Shown: positions 8,339-17,270 of the stretch, in pieces | Numbering within the stretch: the stretch's first letter is position 1 | How the letters are laid out: each line of letters begins with the position of its first letter | Assembly (NCBI RefSeq): GCF_009733925.1 | Contig: NZ_WOEI01000002.1 | Coordinates: 66,304-130,303 of the forward strand | From: Streptobacillus canis | GTDB taxonomy: Bacteria; Fusobacteriota; Fusobacteriia; Fusobacteriales; Leptotrichiaceae | Length of the DNA stretch: 64,000 nt | Reading direction: 5' to 3' | Made by a program: the position numbers and the translations under genes | Notes under the pieces: generated by a model | The model's database searches: none | The model's input: only the letters and a program-made list of their open reading frames with translations | Told to the model about the DNA's origin: nothing

Positions 8339-10066
8339 ATGATAAATAAGATGTTATGGGATAGAAAATGGAGGCTTATTTTTGTGTCCGTTTTAAACGT
8401 AATAATATCACTTTTCACAATATTACCACTTGATTATTTAGGAGCCATAGTAGATGGAGTAAATAATAAGACTATGGGTATTGATGAGATAAAGTATAAA
8501 GTAACTCTTATGTTTATAATGGCAGTAGCTTACTACATTATTCAGGGTGTTTATGAGTACTATATCTTCATTAGTTATGATGAAAGTGTATTAGAAATAC
8601 AAAGAAATATTTTACAAAAAGTATTAAAACAAAATCCAGAAATTCTACAAAAAATAAGTGTAGGAGAAATAATAAGTAGAATTACAGGAGATGTTGAAGA
8701 ATATATAGCCCCTTTTTTTTCATGGGGAGTATATTGTTTTACTAGAGGAGTTTTAGGAATATTAATCATATTCATTTTCATATTATTTAAAATAGATTTA
8801 GTGTTTGTTGTATTAATAAATATACCATATTTAATTGCAACATATATTATAGTTACTCAAAAAGAAAAATATGATGTAATTTATACTAAAATGACAGGTG
8901 ATTTTGATAAAATTTCTGATAAAACCTTAGAAAGTATTAAAGGCGTTAGAATAGTAAGATCGTATAATATGCTAGAAAAATTAAGTAAAGAATTTGAAGG
9001 AAATATACTAAAATATGCAAGTACGCATTTAACTTATTCCTTAAGAAGTATATATTCACATGCTTTAAATATTTTAGCAGTAGGTTTTTCATATTTTGCT
9101 TTAATAATTTATGGATATTACCAATACAGTCATGGGAATATTACATTTGGTACAATAATTTCAGTATCACTAGTAATGTTTTTAATGCCTTGGCCATATA
9201 CTGTTTTTGGAGAATTTTTCATAACACGTTTTGATATGAGATTAGGATATAAAAGATTAAGAGATATATTAGATTTAGAAGACAGTAAATTAATTAATGA
9301 AAATGGGAAAAAATTAGAGTTTTCAGATAAGATAGAATTTAAAAACTTTAGTTTCTCATATGATGATAAATTAGCACTTAAAGATATTAATTTAGTAATA
9401 AATAAAGGTGAAACTATAGGTATAGTAGGGAAAACAGGAAGTGGAAAAACTACACTTATCAAACAACTATTAAGATTTTATGAAAGTAGCCATGGTTTAT
9501 ATTTAGATGGAATAGAAGTTTCTGAATATAATCTTAAATCTTTAAGATCTAACTTTGGATATTCACCTCAAGAATATTTTATATTTTCTAAAACTATTAA
9601 AGAAAATGTACTTTTTAATAGAGATTTAGAAGATAAACTTGACTATGCTTTAGAAGTTGCAGATTTAAATAAAGACATTAAAGGATTTAAAGATGGAATA
9701 GATACTTTAGTTGGTGAAAATGGAGTTTCACTATCTGGAGGGCAAAAACAAAGACTATCTATTGCAAGAGCAATAATTAATAATCCTGAGATATTAATAT
9801 TTGATGATTCTCTATCAGCTCTTGATATTAGAACAGAAAAAAATATCATTAAAAGATTAAATGAAAATAGAAAAGGTAAAACTAATATTATAGTTTCACA
9901 TAGAATAAGTAGTATAATTAATGCTGATAAGATAATAATATTATCTAATGGTGAAATAGAAAATATGGGAACTCATGATGAACTATTACTTTCTTCAAAA
10001 TGGTATAAGGAGCTATATGACTACCAAAACAAGAAGGAGGTAGAAGAAAATGAAGGAGAAAAATAA
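8339..10066 (+). CDS. Heterodimeric ABC exporter, subunit A (LmrC/BmrC type)
   Basis: A 575-residue half-transporter: six membrane helices (residues about 10-310) then a nucleotide-binding domain. Visible motifs are Walker A GKTGSGKTT, Q-loop YSPQEYFIF, signature LSGGQKQR, Walker B ILIFDDSLSALD and the switch histidine in IVSHR. The residue after the Walker B aspartate is aspartate, not the catalytic glutamate, while the signature is canonical. This is the usual mark of the degenerate-site subunit in heterodimeric exporters (TM287/288, BmrCD). It overlaps the second subunit by 17 bases, indicating coupled translation. The cargo (drug, lipid or peptide) is unknown. Confidence 0.9.
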   Translation: MINKMLWDRKWRLIFVSVLNVIISLFTILPLDYLGAIVDGVNNKTMGIDEIKYKVTLMFIMAVAYYIIQGVYEYYIFISYDESVLEIQRNILQKVLKQNPEILQKISVGEIISRITGDVEEYIAPFFSWGVYCFTRGVLGILIIFIFILFKIDLVFVVLINIPYLIATYIIVTQKEKYDVIYTKMTGDFDKISDKTLESIKGVRIVRSYNMLEKLSKEFEGNILKYASTHLTYSLRSIYSHALNILAVGFSYFALIIYGYYQYSHGNITFGTIISVSLVMFLMPWPYTVFGEFFITRFDMRLGYKRLRDILDLEDSKLINENGKKLEFSDKIEFKNFSFSYDDKLALKDINLVINKGETIGIVGKTGSGKTTLIKQLLRFYESSHGLYLDGIEVSEYNLKSLRSNFGYSPQEYFIFSKTIKENVLFNRDLEDKLDYALEVADLNKDIKGFKDGIDTLVGENGVSLSGGQKQRLSIARAIINNPEILIFDDSLSALDIRTEKNIIKRLNENRKGKTNIIVSHRISSIINADKIIILSNGEIENMGTHDELLLSSKWYKELYDYQNKKEVEENEGEK

Positions 10067-11780
10067 AAATTATTTATTAGACTTTTTCAAATTTACAAAA
10101 AAAGCTAAAAGAGAATATATTTTAGGTATGATAGCTTTAATTGTGGGGATGGTTTCTGAAGTAATTGCTATTAAATTAATAGCACTGGCTTTTGATAAAA
10201 AAGTTGGAGATTTGGAAGTAAATAAAGCATTTAACTTTGCTTTAGCTATTGCCTTCCTATATATCACTTTAAAAATAGTAGAAGCAATTACTTTAGTATT
10301 TAGAAAAAAACTATTACAAAAAGCAGCAAATATTGTATATACTAATATACAAATTTTAGTATATAACCATGTTCAGAGATTACCTATTAAATATTTTGAT
10401 GATATGCCAGCAGGATCAGTATTATCAAGAATTACATCTGATGTAAGAGCAATAAGGAATTTCTTTGCTGAAACATTACTTTCAACTATAATAGTAGTTG
10501 CTCAATTAATAGTTATATATTCAGTAATGATATATATCAATTGGAAATTATCATTACTTTTATTAATCTTTGTTCCAATAATAGTGCTGATACAAATGTA
10601 TAATAAGAACCTAACTTTTGATTACGTTACAAAATTTAGAAAAGATAATTCAACTTGTAATGGTAAGGCAAATGAAATGATACAAAATCTTGAAGTAGTA
10701 GCTGCTTTTAATAACGAAGAAGCTTTGCTTAATGATTGGGAATTGCCAGCACAAAGTAGATATAAGAATGGGAAATTTTTAGTATTACTTGAAGTATTCA
10801 TTATGCATAATGTTTTTGATTTCTTAACAAAACTTATGCAGCTTACTATAATTTTTTACTATGTTTATTCTGCTATAAATAATTTAAACTTAATTAGTGC
10901 AGGAAATACTTTAGTTTTCATTTTCTATATTTCTAATATAGTAAATGGATTAACAAATTTAACACAAAATCTAGCGTTTTACTCAAGAGCAAGAGGCTGT
11001 GCAAAAAATCTTTCAGAGTTATTAGATTTAGAAACTGAAAAAGAAGAAAATTTAATAATACCAGAAAAGTTTGAAGGTAATATTAAATTTGAAAATATGT
11101 ATTTTGCATATGATGAAGATAAATATGTACTAAAAGATATTAACTTAGAAATTAAAGAAAATGAAACAGTTGCCTTTGTAGGTCATACAGGTAGTGGTAA
11201 ATCTACTATCATGAATTTACTTGTTAAATTCTATAGTAATCAAAAAGGTAAGATAGAAATCTCAGGTATAGATATTAAAAAATTTGATACATATACTTTA
11301 AGAGAGAATATAGCTATAGTGTTACAAGATTCATTCTTATTTGAAGGTACTATAGGGAATAATATATCAAGTGATGAAAAGTTAGCTAGAAAATCACTTG
11401 AAATGGTAGGTGCTAAATATTTACTTGATGAAAGAGGATTAGATGGAGAAGTATTGCAAGATGGAAGTAATTTCTCAACTGGAGAAAAACAACTAATATC
11501 TTTTGCAAGGGCCTTAGCAAAAGATCCTAAGATACTAATACTTGATGAAGCAACAGCAAATGTAGATAGTAAGACAGAACAAATAATACAACATGGTATA
11601 GAAGTTCTTAAGAAAAATAGAACTACTTTAATTATAGCTCATAGACTTTCAACTATTAGAAATGCGGATAAAATATTTGTATTAAATAAAGGTGAAATAG
11701 TAGAAAGTGGAAATCACAATGACTTAGTTAAACTTAATGGCTTATATGCCAAAATGTTAGAAATGAATAATAGCAAATAG
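10050..11780 (+). CDS. Heterodimeric ABC exporter, subunit B (LmrD/BmrD type)
   Basis: A 576-residue half-transporter complementary to the preceding one. It has six membrane helices with the coupling-helix region RLPIKYFDDMPAGSVLSRIT near residue 110, then Walker A GHTGSGKST, Q-loop VLQDSFLFEG, Walker B ILILDEATANVD with the catalytic glutamate, and IIAHRLST. Its signature is FSTGEKQ rather than LSGGQ. The altered signature here and the altered Walker B in the partner lie in the same composite site of a dimer, so one site should be competent and one impaired, as known for this class. The ATG lies inside subunit A, preceded by AGGAGG. Confidence 0.9.
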   Translation: MKEKNKNYLLDFFKFTKKAKREYILGMIALIVGMVSEVIAIKLIALAFDKKVGDLEVNKAFNFALAIAFLYITLKIVEAITLVFRKKLLQKAANIVYTNIQILVYNHVQRLPIKYFDDMPAGSVLSRITSDVRAIRNFFAETLLSTIIVVAQLIVIYSVMIYINWKLSLLLLIFVPIIVLIQMYNKNLTFDYVTKFRKDNSTCNGKANEMIQNLEVVAAFNNEEALLNDWELPAQSRYKNGKFLVLLEVFIMHNVFDFLTKLMQLTIIFYYVYSAINNLNLISAGNTLVFIFYISNIVNGLTNLTQNLAFYSRARGCAKNLSELLDLETEKEENLIIPEKFEGNIKFENMYFAYDEDKYVLKDINLEIKENETVAFVGHTGSGKSTIMNLLVKFYSNQKGKIEISGIDIKKFDTYTLRENIAIVLQDSFLFEGTIGNNISSDEKLARKSLEMVGAKYLLDERGLDGEVLQDGSNFSTGEKQLISFARALAKDPKILILDEATANVDSKTEQIIQHGIEVLKKNRTTLIIAHRLSTIRNADKIFVLNKGEIVESGNHNDLVKLNGLYAKMLEMNNSK

Positions 11781-11789
11781 GGAGGAAAT

Positions 11790-12245
11790 ATGGCAGCATT
11801 TAAAGATTATTTAAGATTTACAGATGAAATGGAATATATGGATAGACAAATTAGATTACTTGGTGAAGTTAATTTAACTGAAGATGAACAAGAGGAATTA
11901 GAAACAGTAGATAAAGAGGTAAAATTACTTGCTTTTGCTCATCCTAAATGTCCAGATTGTGCTGTAGTTATTGCTGTCCTTGAAGCAATGAGAAGATTTA
12001 TTCCTAATATAGATGTTGATTATAGAAAAAGAAGTGAAGATAAAGAATTATTATTACAATATTCTCCTGAAGGGAAGATTCCTACAATATTTATTACAGA
12101 AGGAATTAAAGTTACAAGAATTTTTTCAGAATTTCCAGAAAAAATTAAGGAATTAATAGAAAATAATGCTGAAGAAAAAGAAAAATTCCATAGAGGAGAA
12201 TACAATAAAGAGATATATAATCAAATACTTGAATATATTAGATAG
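11790..12245 (+). CDS. Thioredoxin-family protein
   Basis: A 151-residue cytoplasmic protein without signal peptide. A helical N-terminal extension (residues 1-45) precedes a thioredoxin-like core with FAHPKCPDCAVVIAVLEAM, giving a CPDC active site (about residues 55-58), and later GKIPTIFIT, which carries the cis-proline of the fold. It resembles the BrxC/YtpP-like 'thioredoxin family' group that pairs with thiol redox control. An isolated ATG with GGAGG upstream fixes the start. It lies between the ABC exporter and polA with short gaps on both sides. The reductase partner is not visible. Confidence 0.75.
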   Translation: MAAFKDYLRFTDEMEYMDRQIRLLGEVNLTEDEQEELETVDKEVKLLAFAHPKCPDCAVVIAVLEAMRRFIPNIDVDYRKRSEDKELLLQYSPEGKIPTIFITEGIKVTRIFSEFPEKIKELIENNAEEKEKFHRGEYNKEIYNQILEYIR

Positions 12246-12256
12246 AAGGAGTAAAT

Positions 12257-14842
12257 ATGAAGAAAATATTAATTTTGGATACTAGTGCGATAATGTATAG
12301 AGCTCATTTTGCACTAATGAATTTTAGAAATTCAAATGGTGAACCAGTTGGAGCAATTCTAGGTTTCATAAGACAACTTGAATTAGCTCTTACACATTTT
12401 ACTCCAGATTATGTAGTTGCAGCAAAAGATGTTAAGAGAGCTGAACTAAAAAGACGTGAAATCTATTCTGAGTATAAAGAAAATAGAAGTGGAATGCCAG
12501 AAGAACTAGTAGGACAATTAGATGCCATAGATGGAGTACTTGGAGGATATGGTATACCTATAGTTAAAATTCCTGGATATGAAGCTGATGATGTAATATC
12601 TAGTTTAGCGAAAAAATATTCTAAAGAATTTAAAGTTATAGTATTAACAGGGGATAAAGACTTAGCTCAGTTAATAAATGAAAATACATCTATTGCTTTA
12701 CTTGGTAAAAAAGATGATAATGAGCCATATAAAATGGTAAGAACTGATGAAGATGTAATAGATTATTTAGGTGTTAAATCAAATCAAATTAGAGATCTTT
12801 TCGGTCTTATAGGAGATAGTAGTGATGGGATACCTGGTGTAGCAGGTATAGGGCCTAAAACAGGTGCTAAGTTAATAGCTGAATATGATAATTTAGATAA
12901 TATTTATCAAAATATAGATAATATTAAAGGGGCAGTTCAAAAGAAATTGATTGATTCAAAAGAAATAGCTTTCATAAGTAGAGATTTAGCTACAGTATTT
13001 GATGAACTAGAATTAGATTTAAATATAGATGATGCAGAAGTAAAAGAAAAAGATTTTGATGTGTTATCTGAAATATATTTAAAATATGAGCTAAGAAAAG
13101 AATACGAAAAATTAGTAGAGAATAGTCCTAAAGAAGAACTTAAATTAAAAGAAATAGAACATGTTAATTTAACTGAATTTATAAATACTGTTAACAATGA
13201 AAAAAGAGAAATCTCACTATACTTAGGAGAAGAAGGTATAGCATATTATGTTAATGAAGAAGTTCATTATTGCTTTGATACTGAAGAAGGTATAGGTAAT
13301 CTTTTTGAAAAAGGAATAAGTATAAAAGATATAAATGAAAATCTTGATGTATGTATTTATTCGGGAAAAGAATGGAAGACGTTAGGTGTAGATTTTAAAA
13401 ACTATTTTGACATATTACTTGCAAGTTTTACTTTAGGAACAGATAGATCTCAAAAGATAGAAACTATGGCATTTGATAAATTAGGTATATCTATAGAAGA
13501 ATTAGATAAAAAAGTAGTAAGTAAGATGGAAATTAGTCGAGTAATGGAATATAGAAAAAATAGGTTAGTTAAGCTAGCTTACTCGCTTGCTAAATTAAAA
13601 GATGTATTTATATCTTTACTTGAAAAAGAAAATCAAATGGAAATGTATAATGAAGAAAAGAATTTCACTGATGTTTTAATATATATGGAAAGACAAGGTA
13701 TAGCTATAGATGAGAAATATTTTGAAAAATATTCTCAAGAACTTGAAGAAAAGATAAAAGAAATAGAAGAAAAAATATATGAAGAAAGTGGAGAGAAATT
13801 TAATATCTCATCTCCAAAACAACTAGGTGAAATACTATTTGAAAAAATGGAAATTGAAGCAGTTAAGAAGAATAAAACAGGATACTCTACTGATGCTGAA
13901 GTATTAGAATTGCTAAGAGATAGAGGAATAAAAATAGCTGAGTTAATACTTGAGTATAGGGAGTACGTAAAACTTAAATCTACTTATGCAGAACCGTTAT
14001 TAAAACTTGCAACTAATGGTAGAATTCATACGACATATAATCAAACAGGAACAGCCACTGGAAGATTATCATCGAGTAATCCTAATTTACAAAATATACC
14101 TACAAGAACAGACGAAGGATCTAAAATTAGAGCTGGATTTGTTGCAGGTAAAGGTAAAAAATTAATATCATTTGATTATTCTCAAATTGAACTTAGGGTT
14201 CTTGCTGAAATATCAAAAGATGAAAACTTAATTAATGCATATAAATATAATTTAGATTTACATGAATTAACAGCAAGAAAAATATTTATGTTAAAAGATG
14301 ATGAAAAAGTAAATAAAATGCAAAGAAATATAGCTAAAGTAATTAATTTCTCAGTACTATATGGTAAAACACCGTTTGGTTTATCTAAGGAATTAAAAAT
14401 TACAGTAGCAGAGGCAAAACTATACATAGATACTTACTTTAAAGAGTATCCTAAAGTAAGAATATTACTTGATGAAATTATTGAAAAAGCTCAAAAAGAC
14501 GGTTATGTAGAAACACTTTTTGGAACAAGAAGATATATATATGATATAAACTCATCTAATGTAAATGTAAAAGAACAGGCTAAGAGAATGGCGGTTAACA
14601 CTGTTATTCAAGGAACAGCTGCAAACATAATTAAAAAAGTGATGCATAGAATTTACACTGAATTATGTAATGAGAATTTCAAAATGTTATTACAAGTTCA
14701 TGATGAATTGATATTTGAAGCAAATGCTGATATAGACTATGCTGAGAAGATAAAAGATATTATGGAAAATACTATGAAATTTGAAAATGTAATATTAAAA
14801 GTAAATGGTAGTGAAGGGGAAAATTGGGCCCTTCTTAAATAG
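12257..14842 (+). CDS. polA: DNA polymerase I
   Basis: An 861-residue family A polymerase for gap filling and primer removal. Residues 1-290 form the 5' nuclease domain (LILDTSAIMYRAHFAL, GYEADDVI, VLTGDKDLAQL, GIPGVAGIGPKTGAKL). Residues about 295-460 are the size of the 3'-5' exonuclease domain but lack the DxE metal motif: the equivalent strand reads ISLYLGEEG. Residues 560-861 form the polymerase: SSNPNLQNIP, motif A FDYSQIELRVLAEIS, motif B RNIAKVINFSVLYGKTPFG and motif C LQVHDELIFE. Proofreading is therefore probably lost, as in Taq and Bacillus Pol I. The start ATG has AGAAGGAG upstream, 11 bases after the thioredoxin-like gene. Confidence 0.97.
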   Translation: MKKILILDTSAIMYRAHFALMNFRNSNGEPVGAILGFIRQLELALTHFTPDYVVAAKDVKRAELKRREIYSEYKENRSGMPEELVGQLDAIDGVLGGYGIPIVKIPGYEADDVISSLAKKYSKEFKVIVLTGDKDLAQLINENTSIALLGKKDDNEPYKMVRTDEDVIDYLGVKSNQIRDLFGLIGDSSDGIPGVAGIGPKTGAKLIAEYDNLDNIYQNIDNIKGAVQKKLIDSKEIAFISRDLATVFDELELDLNIDDAEVKEKDFDVLSEIYLKYELRKEYEKLVENSPKEELKLKEIEHVNLTEFINTVNNEKREISLYLGEEGIAYYVNEEVHYCFDTEEGIGNLFEKGISIKDINENLDVCIYSGKEWKTLGVDFKNYFDILLASFTLGTDRSQKIETMAFDKLGISIEELDKKVVSKMEISRVMEYRKNRLVKLAYSLAKLKDVFISLLEKENQMEMYNEEKNFTDVLIYMERQGIAIDEKYFEKYSQELEEKIKEIEEKIYEESGEKFNISSPKQLGEILFEKMEIEAVKKNKTGYSTDAEVLELLRDRGIKIAELILEYREYVKLKSTYAEPLLKLATNGRIHTTYNQTGTATGRLSSSNPNLQNIPTRTDEGSKIRAGFVAGKGKKLISFDYSQIELRVLAEISKDENLINAYKYNLDLHELTARKIFMLKDDEKVNKMQRNIAKVINFSVLYGKTPFGLSKELKITVAEAKLYIDTYFKEYPKVRILLDEIIEKAQKDGYVETLFGTRRYIYDINSSNVNVKEQAKRMAVNTVIQGTAANIIKKVMHRIYTELCNENFKMLLQVHDELIFEANADIDYAEKIKDIMENTMKFENVILKVNGSEGENWALLK

Positions 14843-14874
14843 AGGTTAAAAAAGGTCGTTTTTTATATTTTCAT

Positions 14875-14903
14875 TTGACAAAATAATTTGATACTTGTGT
14901 AAT
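14875..14903 (+). promoter_or_regulatory. Promoter left upstream of a 5'-truncated outer-membrane protein gene
   Basis: TTGACA (14875-14880), a 17-base spacer and TGTAAT (14898-14903). The coding frame of the damaged gene is already open across the -10 box, so no leader, ribosome-binding site or signal peptide remains between promoter and coding sequence. Confidence 0.55.
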
Positions 14904-15612
14904 AAAACCTACGTAGAATTTGAAAAATATAGAGATTTTAAACATAATGGATATAGAATAGATACAAGTGTAGCTTATGATAAACAAGATCCAACTTCAA
15001 AAAGAAATTATCAAGGAATAAGTGCTTCATTTGGTTTTATGCCTGAATGGAAATATGAATTAAATGGTAAAAGTGATGTTACTTTTGGAGTAAGAACTAG
15101 TGCAGTGATTGGAGAAGTGTTTAGTAAGACTAAAAATGGATTAAGTCATGGAACTCATGGTTCAATAAACTTAACAGGGGTTGTAGATTATAATTTTGAT
15201 TTAACTAAGGATGTAAGAGGATATGTAGGAATGGGTGCAGTTTTCTATATAAATTCTAAAAATATAAAAGATGAAGAAAAAAACTGATGAAGAAATGAAA
15301 TCGTGTCCTATTCCCCCGCTTTCTTTATATGGGATGTATAACATAAATGGAGTACCTTATGTGGAAGATGTCATAGTTGAAGTAGATGATAAAAAATTTG
15401 AAGAATTGTACAAATCAGGTAAATGGATAGAAGATTTACCAGAAGTAACAGGTAAAGAAGAAACTGCAAAAGCAACAAACTTTGGATTTGGACCAATAAT
15501 CAAAGCACATGTAGGAGTAAAAGTTAAAGATAAATGGTCTATTGGTGTATTTGGTGGATATGGAAATAAAGGAATAGCAGGATTAGAATTTGGATATAAA
15601 TTTGATAGATAA
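14892..15612 (+). pseudogene. Outer-membrane protein remnant, 5' deleted and frameshifted
   Basis: Two overlapping frames read as one protein. The first (14892-15287) has barrel-like strands (YQGISASFGFMPEWKYEL, KSDVTFGVRTSAVIGEV, VRGYVGMGAVFYIN) and stops just after a run of seven A near 15281. The second (15271-15612) continues with IKAHVGVKVKDKWSIGVFGG and ends GLEFGYKFDR. One extra A in that run would join them as ...KDEEKKTDEEMKS... There is no start codon with a ribosome-binding site and no signal peptide. Neither frame has the usual beginning of an exported protein. The family is unknown beyond a beta-barrel surface protein. A terminator follows. Confidence 0.7.
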
Positions 15613-15617
15613 AAATT

Positions 15618-15647
15618 GGAGTTGACTTGTTCAACTCCTTTTTATTT
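15618..15647 (+). terminator. Rho-independent terminator
   Basis: GGAGTTGA (15618-15625), loop CTTGT, TCAACTCC (15631-15638), then TTTTTATTT. It closes the damaged outer-membrane gene. A TATAAT at 15650-15655 immediately after it, with TTGTTC 17 bases upstream inside the hairpin, is the likely promoter of the next gene. Confidence 0.85.
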
Positions 15648-15683
15648 GGTATAATAAAATATACAAATAAATAAGGAGAGTAT

Positions 15684-16205
15684 ATGAATAAAAAATATTT
15701 AGTAATAATAATAACTGCATTAATGTTACTACCTTTAGGAATGAATATATTAAATAAAGATATTAGTAAATTTGATGTATTAATATTTTCTGCTTTAGTA
15801 ATACTTTTAGGTATACTTAATATTACAAAACTTGAGATATTAAGTAAAAGTAATGTAGTTAAATTAAATCAATTAAACTACATAAGATATGCTTTAATGG
15901 CACAAGGTGTATTTATGGTGCTATTTTCTTTCTTCGTTTTAAAGAGATTAGATTTTAATGGATATATAGTATTTATTTTATCATATGCAGTAGATGGAGA
16001 ACTTTATGCATATAACAAAGAATATTTTTATTATAAAAAAATAAAAATCTTTTTTGATAATATCAAGAGTGTAGAAGAAATACAAAAAGGGTTCTTTGCA
16101 GAATATTTTACAGTAACATTAAAAAATGATAGAAAAGTAAAAATAGGATCATTTAAAAGAGAAAAATTAGAAGAAATGCGTGAATTACTTAGAAAGAAAA
16201 GGTAA
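15684..16205 (+). CDS. Small membrane protein of unknown function
   Basis: A 173-residue protein with four predicted membrane segments (about residues 6-22, 33-47, 70-88 and 90-107) and a basic C-terminal domain ending EKLEEMRELLRKKR. The part from residue 112 on (YNKEYFYYKKIKIFFDNIKS ... VTLKNDRKVKIGSFKREKL) has the pattern of a short PH-like or DUF-type beta domain that often follows membrane helices in bacterial hypothetical proteins. I do not recognise the family. The ATG is preceded by AAGGAG and a TATAAT box 28 bases upstream. The HAD gene follows after four bases, so the two are probably co-transcribed. Confidence 0.7.
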   Translation: MNKKYLVIIITALMLLPLGMNILNKDISKFDVLIFSALVILLGILNITKLEILSKSNVVKLNQLNYIRYALMAQGVFMVLFSFFVLKRLDFNGYIVFILSYAVDGELYAYNKEYFYYKKIKIFFDNIKSVEEIQKGFFAEYFTVTLKNDRKVKIGSFKREKLEEMRELLRKKR

Positions 16206-16209
16206 GAAA

Positions 16210-16869
16210 ATGAAGAAAAAATTAGTGATATTTGATTTAGATGGGACCTTACTTAATTCAATTTATGCTATTGCAAATGCTACGAATAAAGCATTAGAAT
16301 ATTTTGGATTTAAAACTTATCCTGCGGTAGAATATAATAATTTTGTTGGTAACGGATTAAGAAAATTAGTTGAAATTATCATAGAAAAAGAAGGTTATGA
16401 TAAGAGTGTAGATGAGATAATGGAAGTATTACTTGAAGTATATAATAGGGAATATGATTATAATTTAAAACCTTATGAAGGTATAGAAAAGTTGCTTGAT
16501 CATTTAACTATAAATGAAATTCCATTTGCAGTAGTTACAAATAAGGATCAAGATTTAGCAGTGAAATCATGCATGATTCCTGAATTGAAACCATATAATT
16601 TCTATAAAATTATAGGTGTAGACCCTATGAAATTAGAAGAAAGAAAACCTTCAAATGTTAATGTTTTAAGACTAAGAGATGAATTAAGATTAAATAACGA
16701 AGATATCCTATTTGTAGGAGATATGATAGTAGATAAAGAAACAGCTGAGAATTCAAATGTTGACTTCATATATTGTAACTGGGGATTTGGTCAAGTAAAA
16801 GGTGAAGAAGGAATTGTAGAGAGCACTAGAGTAAATACTGTAGATGAAATAATAGAGAAATACCTATGA
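16210..16869 (+). CDS. HAD-superfamily hydrolase, phosphoglycolate phosphatase-like
   Basis: A 219-residue HAD phosphatase. Motif I is VIFDLDGTLLNS with both aspartates (residues 8 and 10); motif II is VVTNKD; the motif III lysine is in EERKPSN; motif IV is FVGDMIVDKETA. A helical cap lies between motif I and II (about residues 15-80), as in Gph/PGP-type enzymes. The substrate is not predictable. An alternative in-frame GTG at 16180 would overlap the preceding gene; the ATG at 16210 begins directly before the conserved strand and follows AAAGGTAAG, so it is preferred. The HD gene starts inside its last codons (ATGA overlap). Confidence 0.85.
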   Translation: MKKKLVIFDLDGTLLNSIYAIANATNKALEYFGFKTYPAVEYNNFVGNGLRKLVEIIIEKEGYDKSVDEIMEVLLEVYNREYDYNLKPYEGIEKLLDHLTINEIPFAVVTNKDQDLAVKSCMIPELKPYNFYKIIGVDPMKLEERKPSNVNVLRLRDELRLNNEDILFVGDMIVDKETAENSNVDFIYCNWGFGQVKGEEGIVESTRVNTVDEIIEKYL

Positions 16870-17270
16870 TAAGAAAATTTTATGAATATTTTATTCGAAA
16901 AATAGATGAAGTAGAAATGGAAAATGCCATAAATATATTGAATTCTAAAGAAAGAAATATATTTATGTCTCAAAGTAAATATGATAAATTACATAGTTTA
17001 AATGTATATAAAGAGGTTAAGGATTTAGGATTACCTCAAATATATTTAAAACTTGCCTTACTTCATGATAATGGAAAAGATAGTGCTTTTTTTATGACAA
17101 GAACTCTTCATAAATTAGGTTTTAAAACAAGACTTAGAGAACATATGAGTATAGGAAGCATGAGATTGTTAGGAATAAATGATGAACTTGCAAATTTAAT
17201 CTTAATACATCATGATGAAAATGTAGATGAAAATATGAAAAAATTTCAAGGAGTAGATGATGCTAATTGA
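16866..17270 (+). CDS. HD-domain protein
   Basis: A 134-residue protein with the ordered metal ligands of an HD phosphohydrolase: H in KLHSLNVYKEV (about residue 44), the HD pair in ALLHDNGKDS (about residue 76), H in REHMSIGSMRLL and the HHDEN after it. It resembles the short HDIG-type proteins that act on nucleotides or tRNA ends; the substrate is unknown. It overlaps the HAD gene by four bases at its start and rluD by 14 bases at its end. This is tight translational coupling and suggests a common transcript rather than a shared pathway. Confidence 0.75.
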   Translation: MIRKFYEYFIRKIDEVEMENAINILNSKERNIFMSQSKYDKLHSLNVYKEVKDLGLPQIYLKLALLHDNGKDSAFFMTRTLHKLGFKTRLREHMSIGSMRLLGINDELANLILIHHDENVDENMKKFQGVDDAN

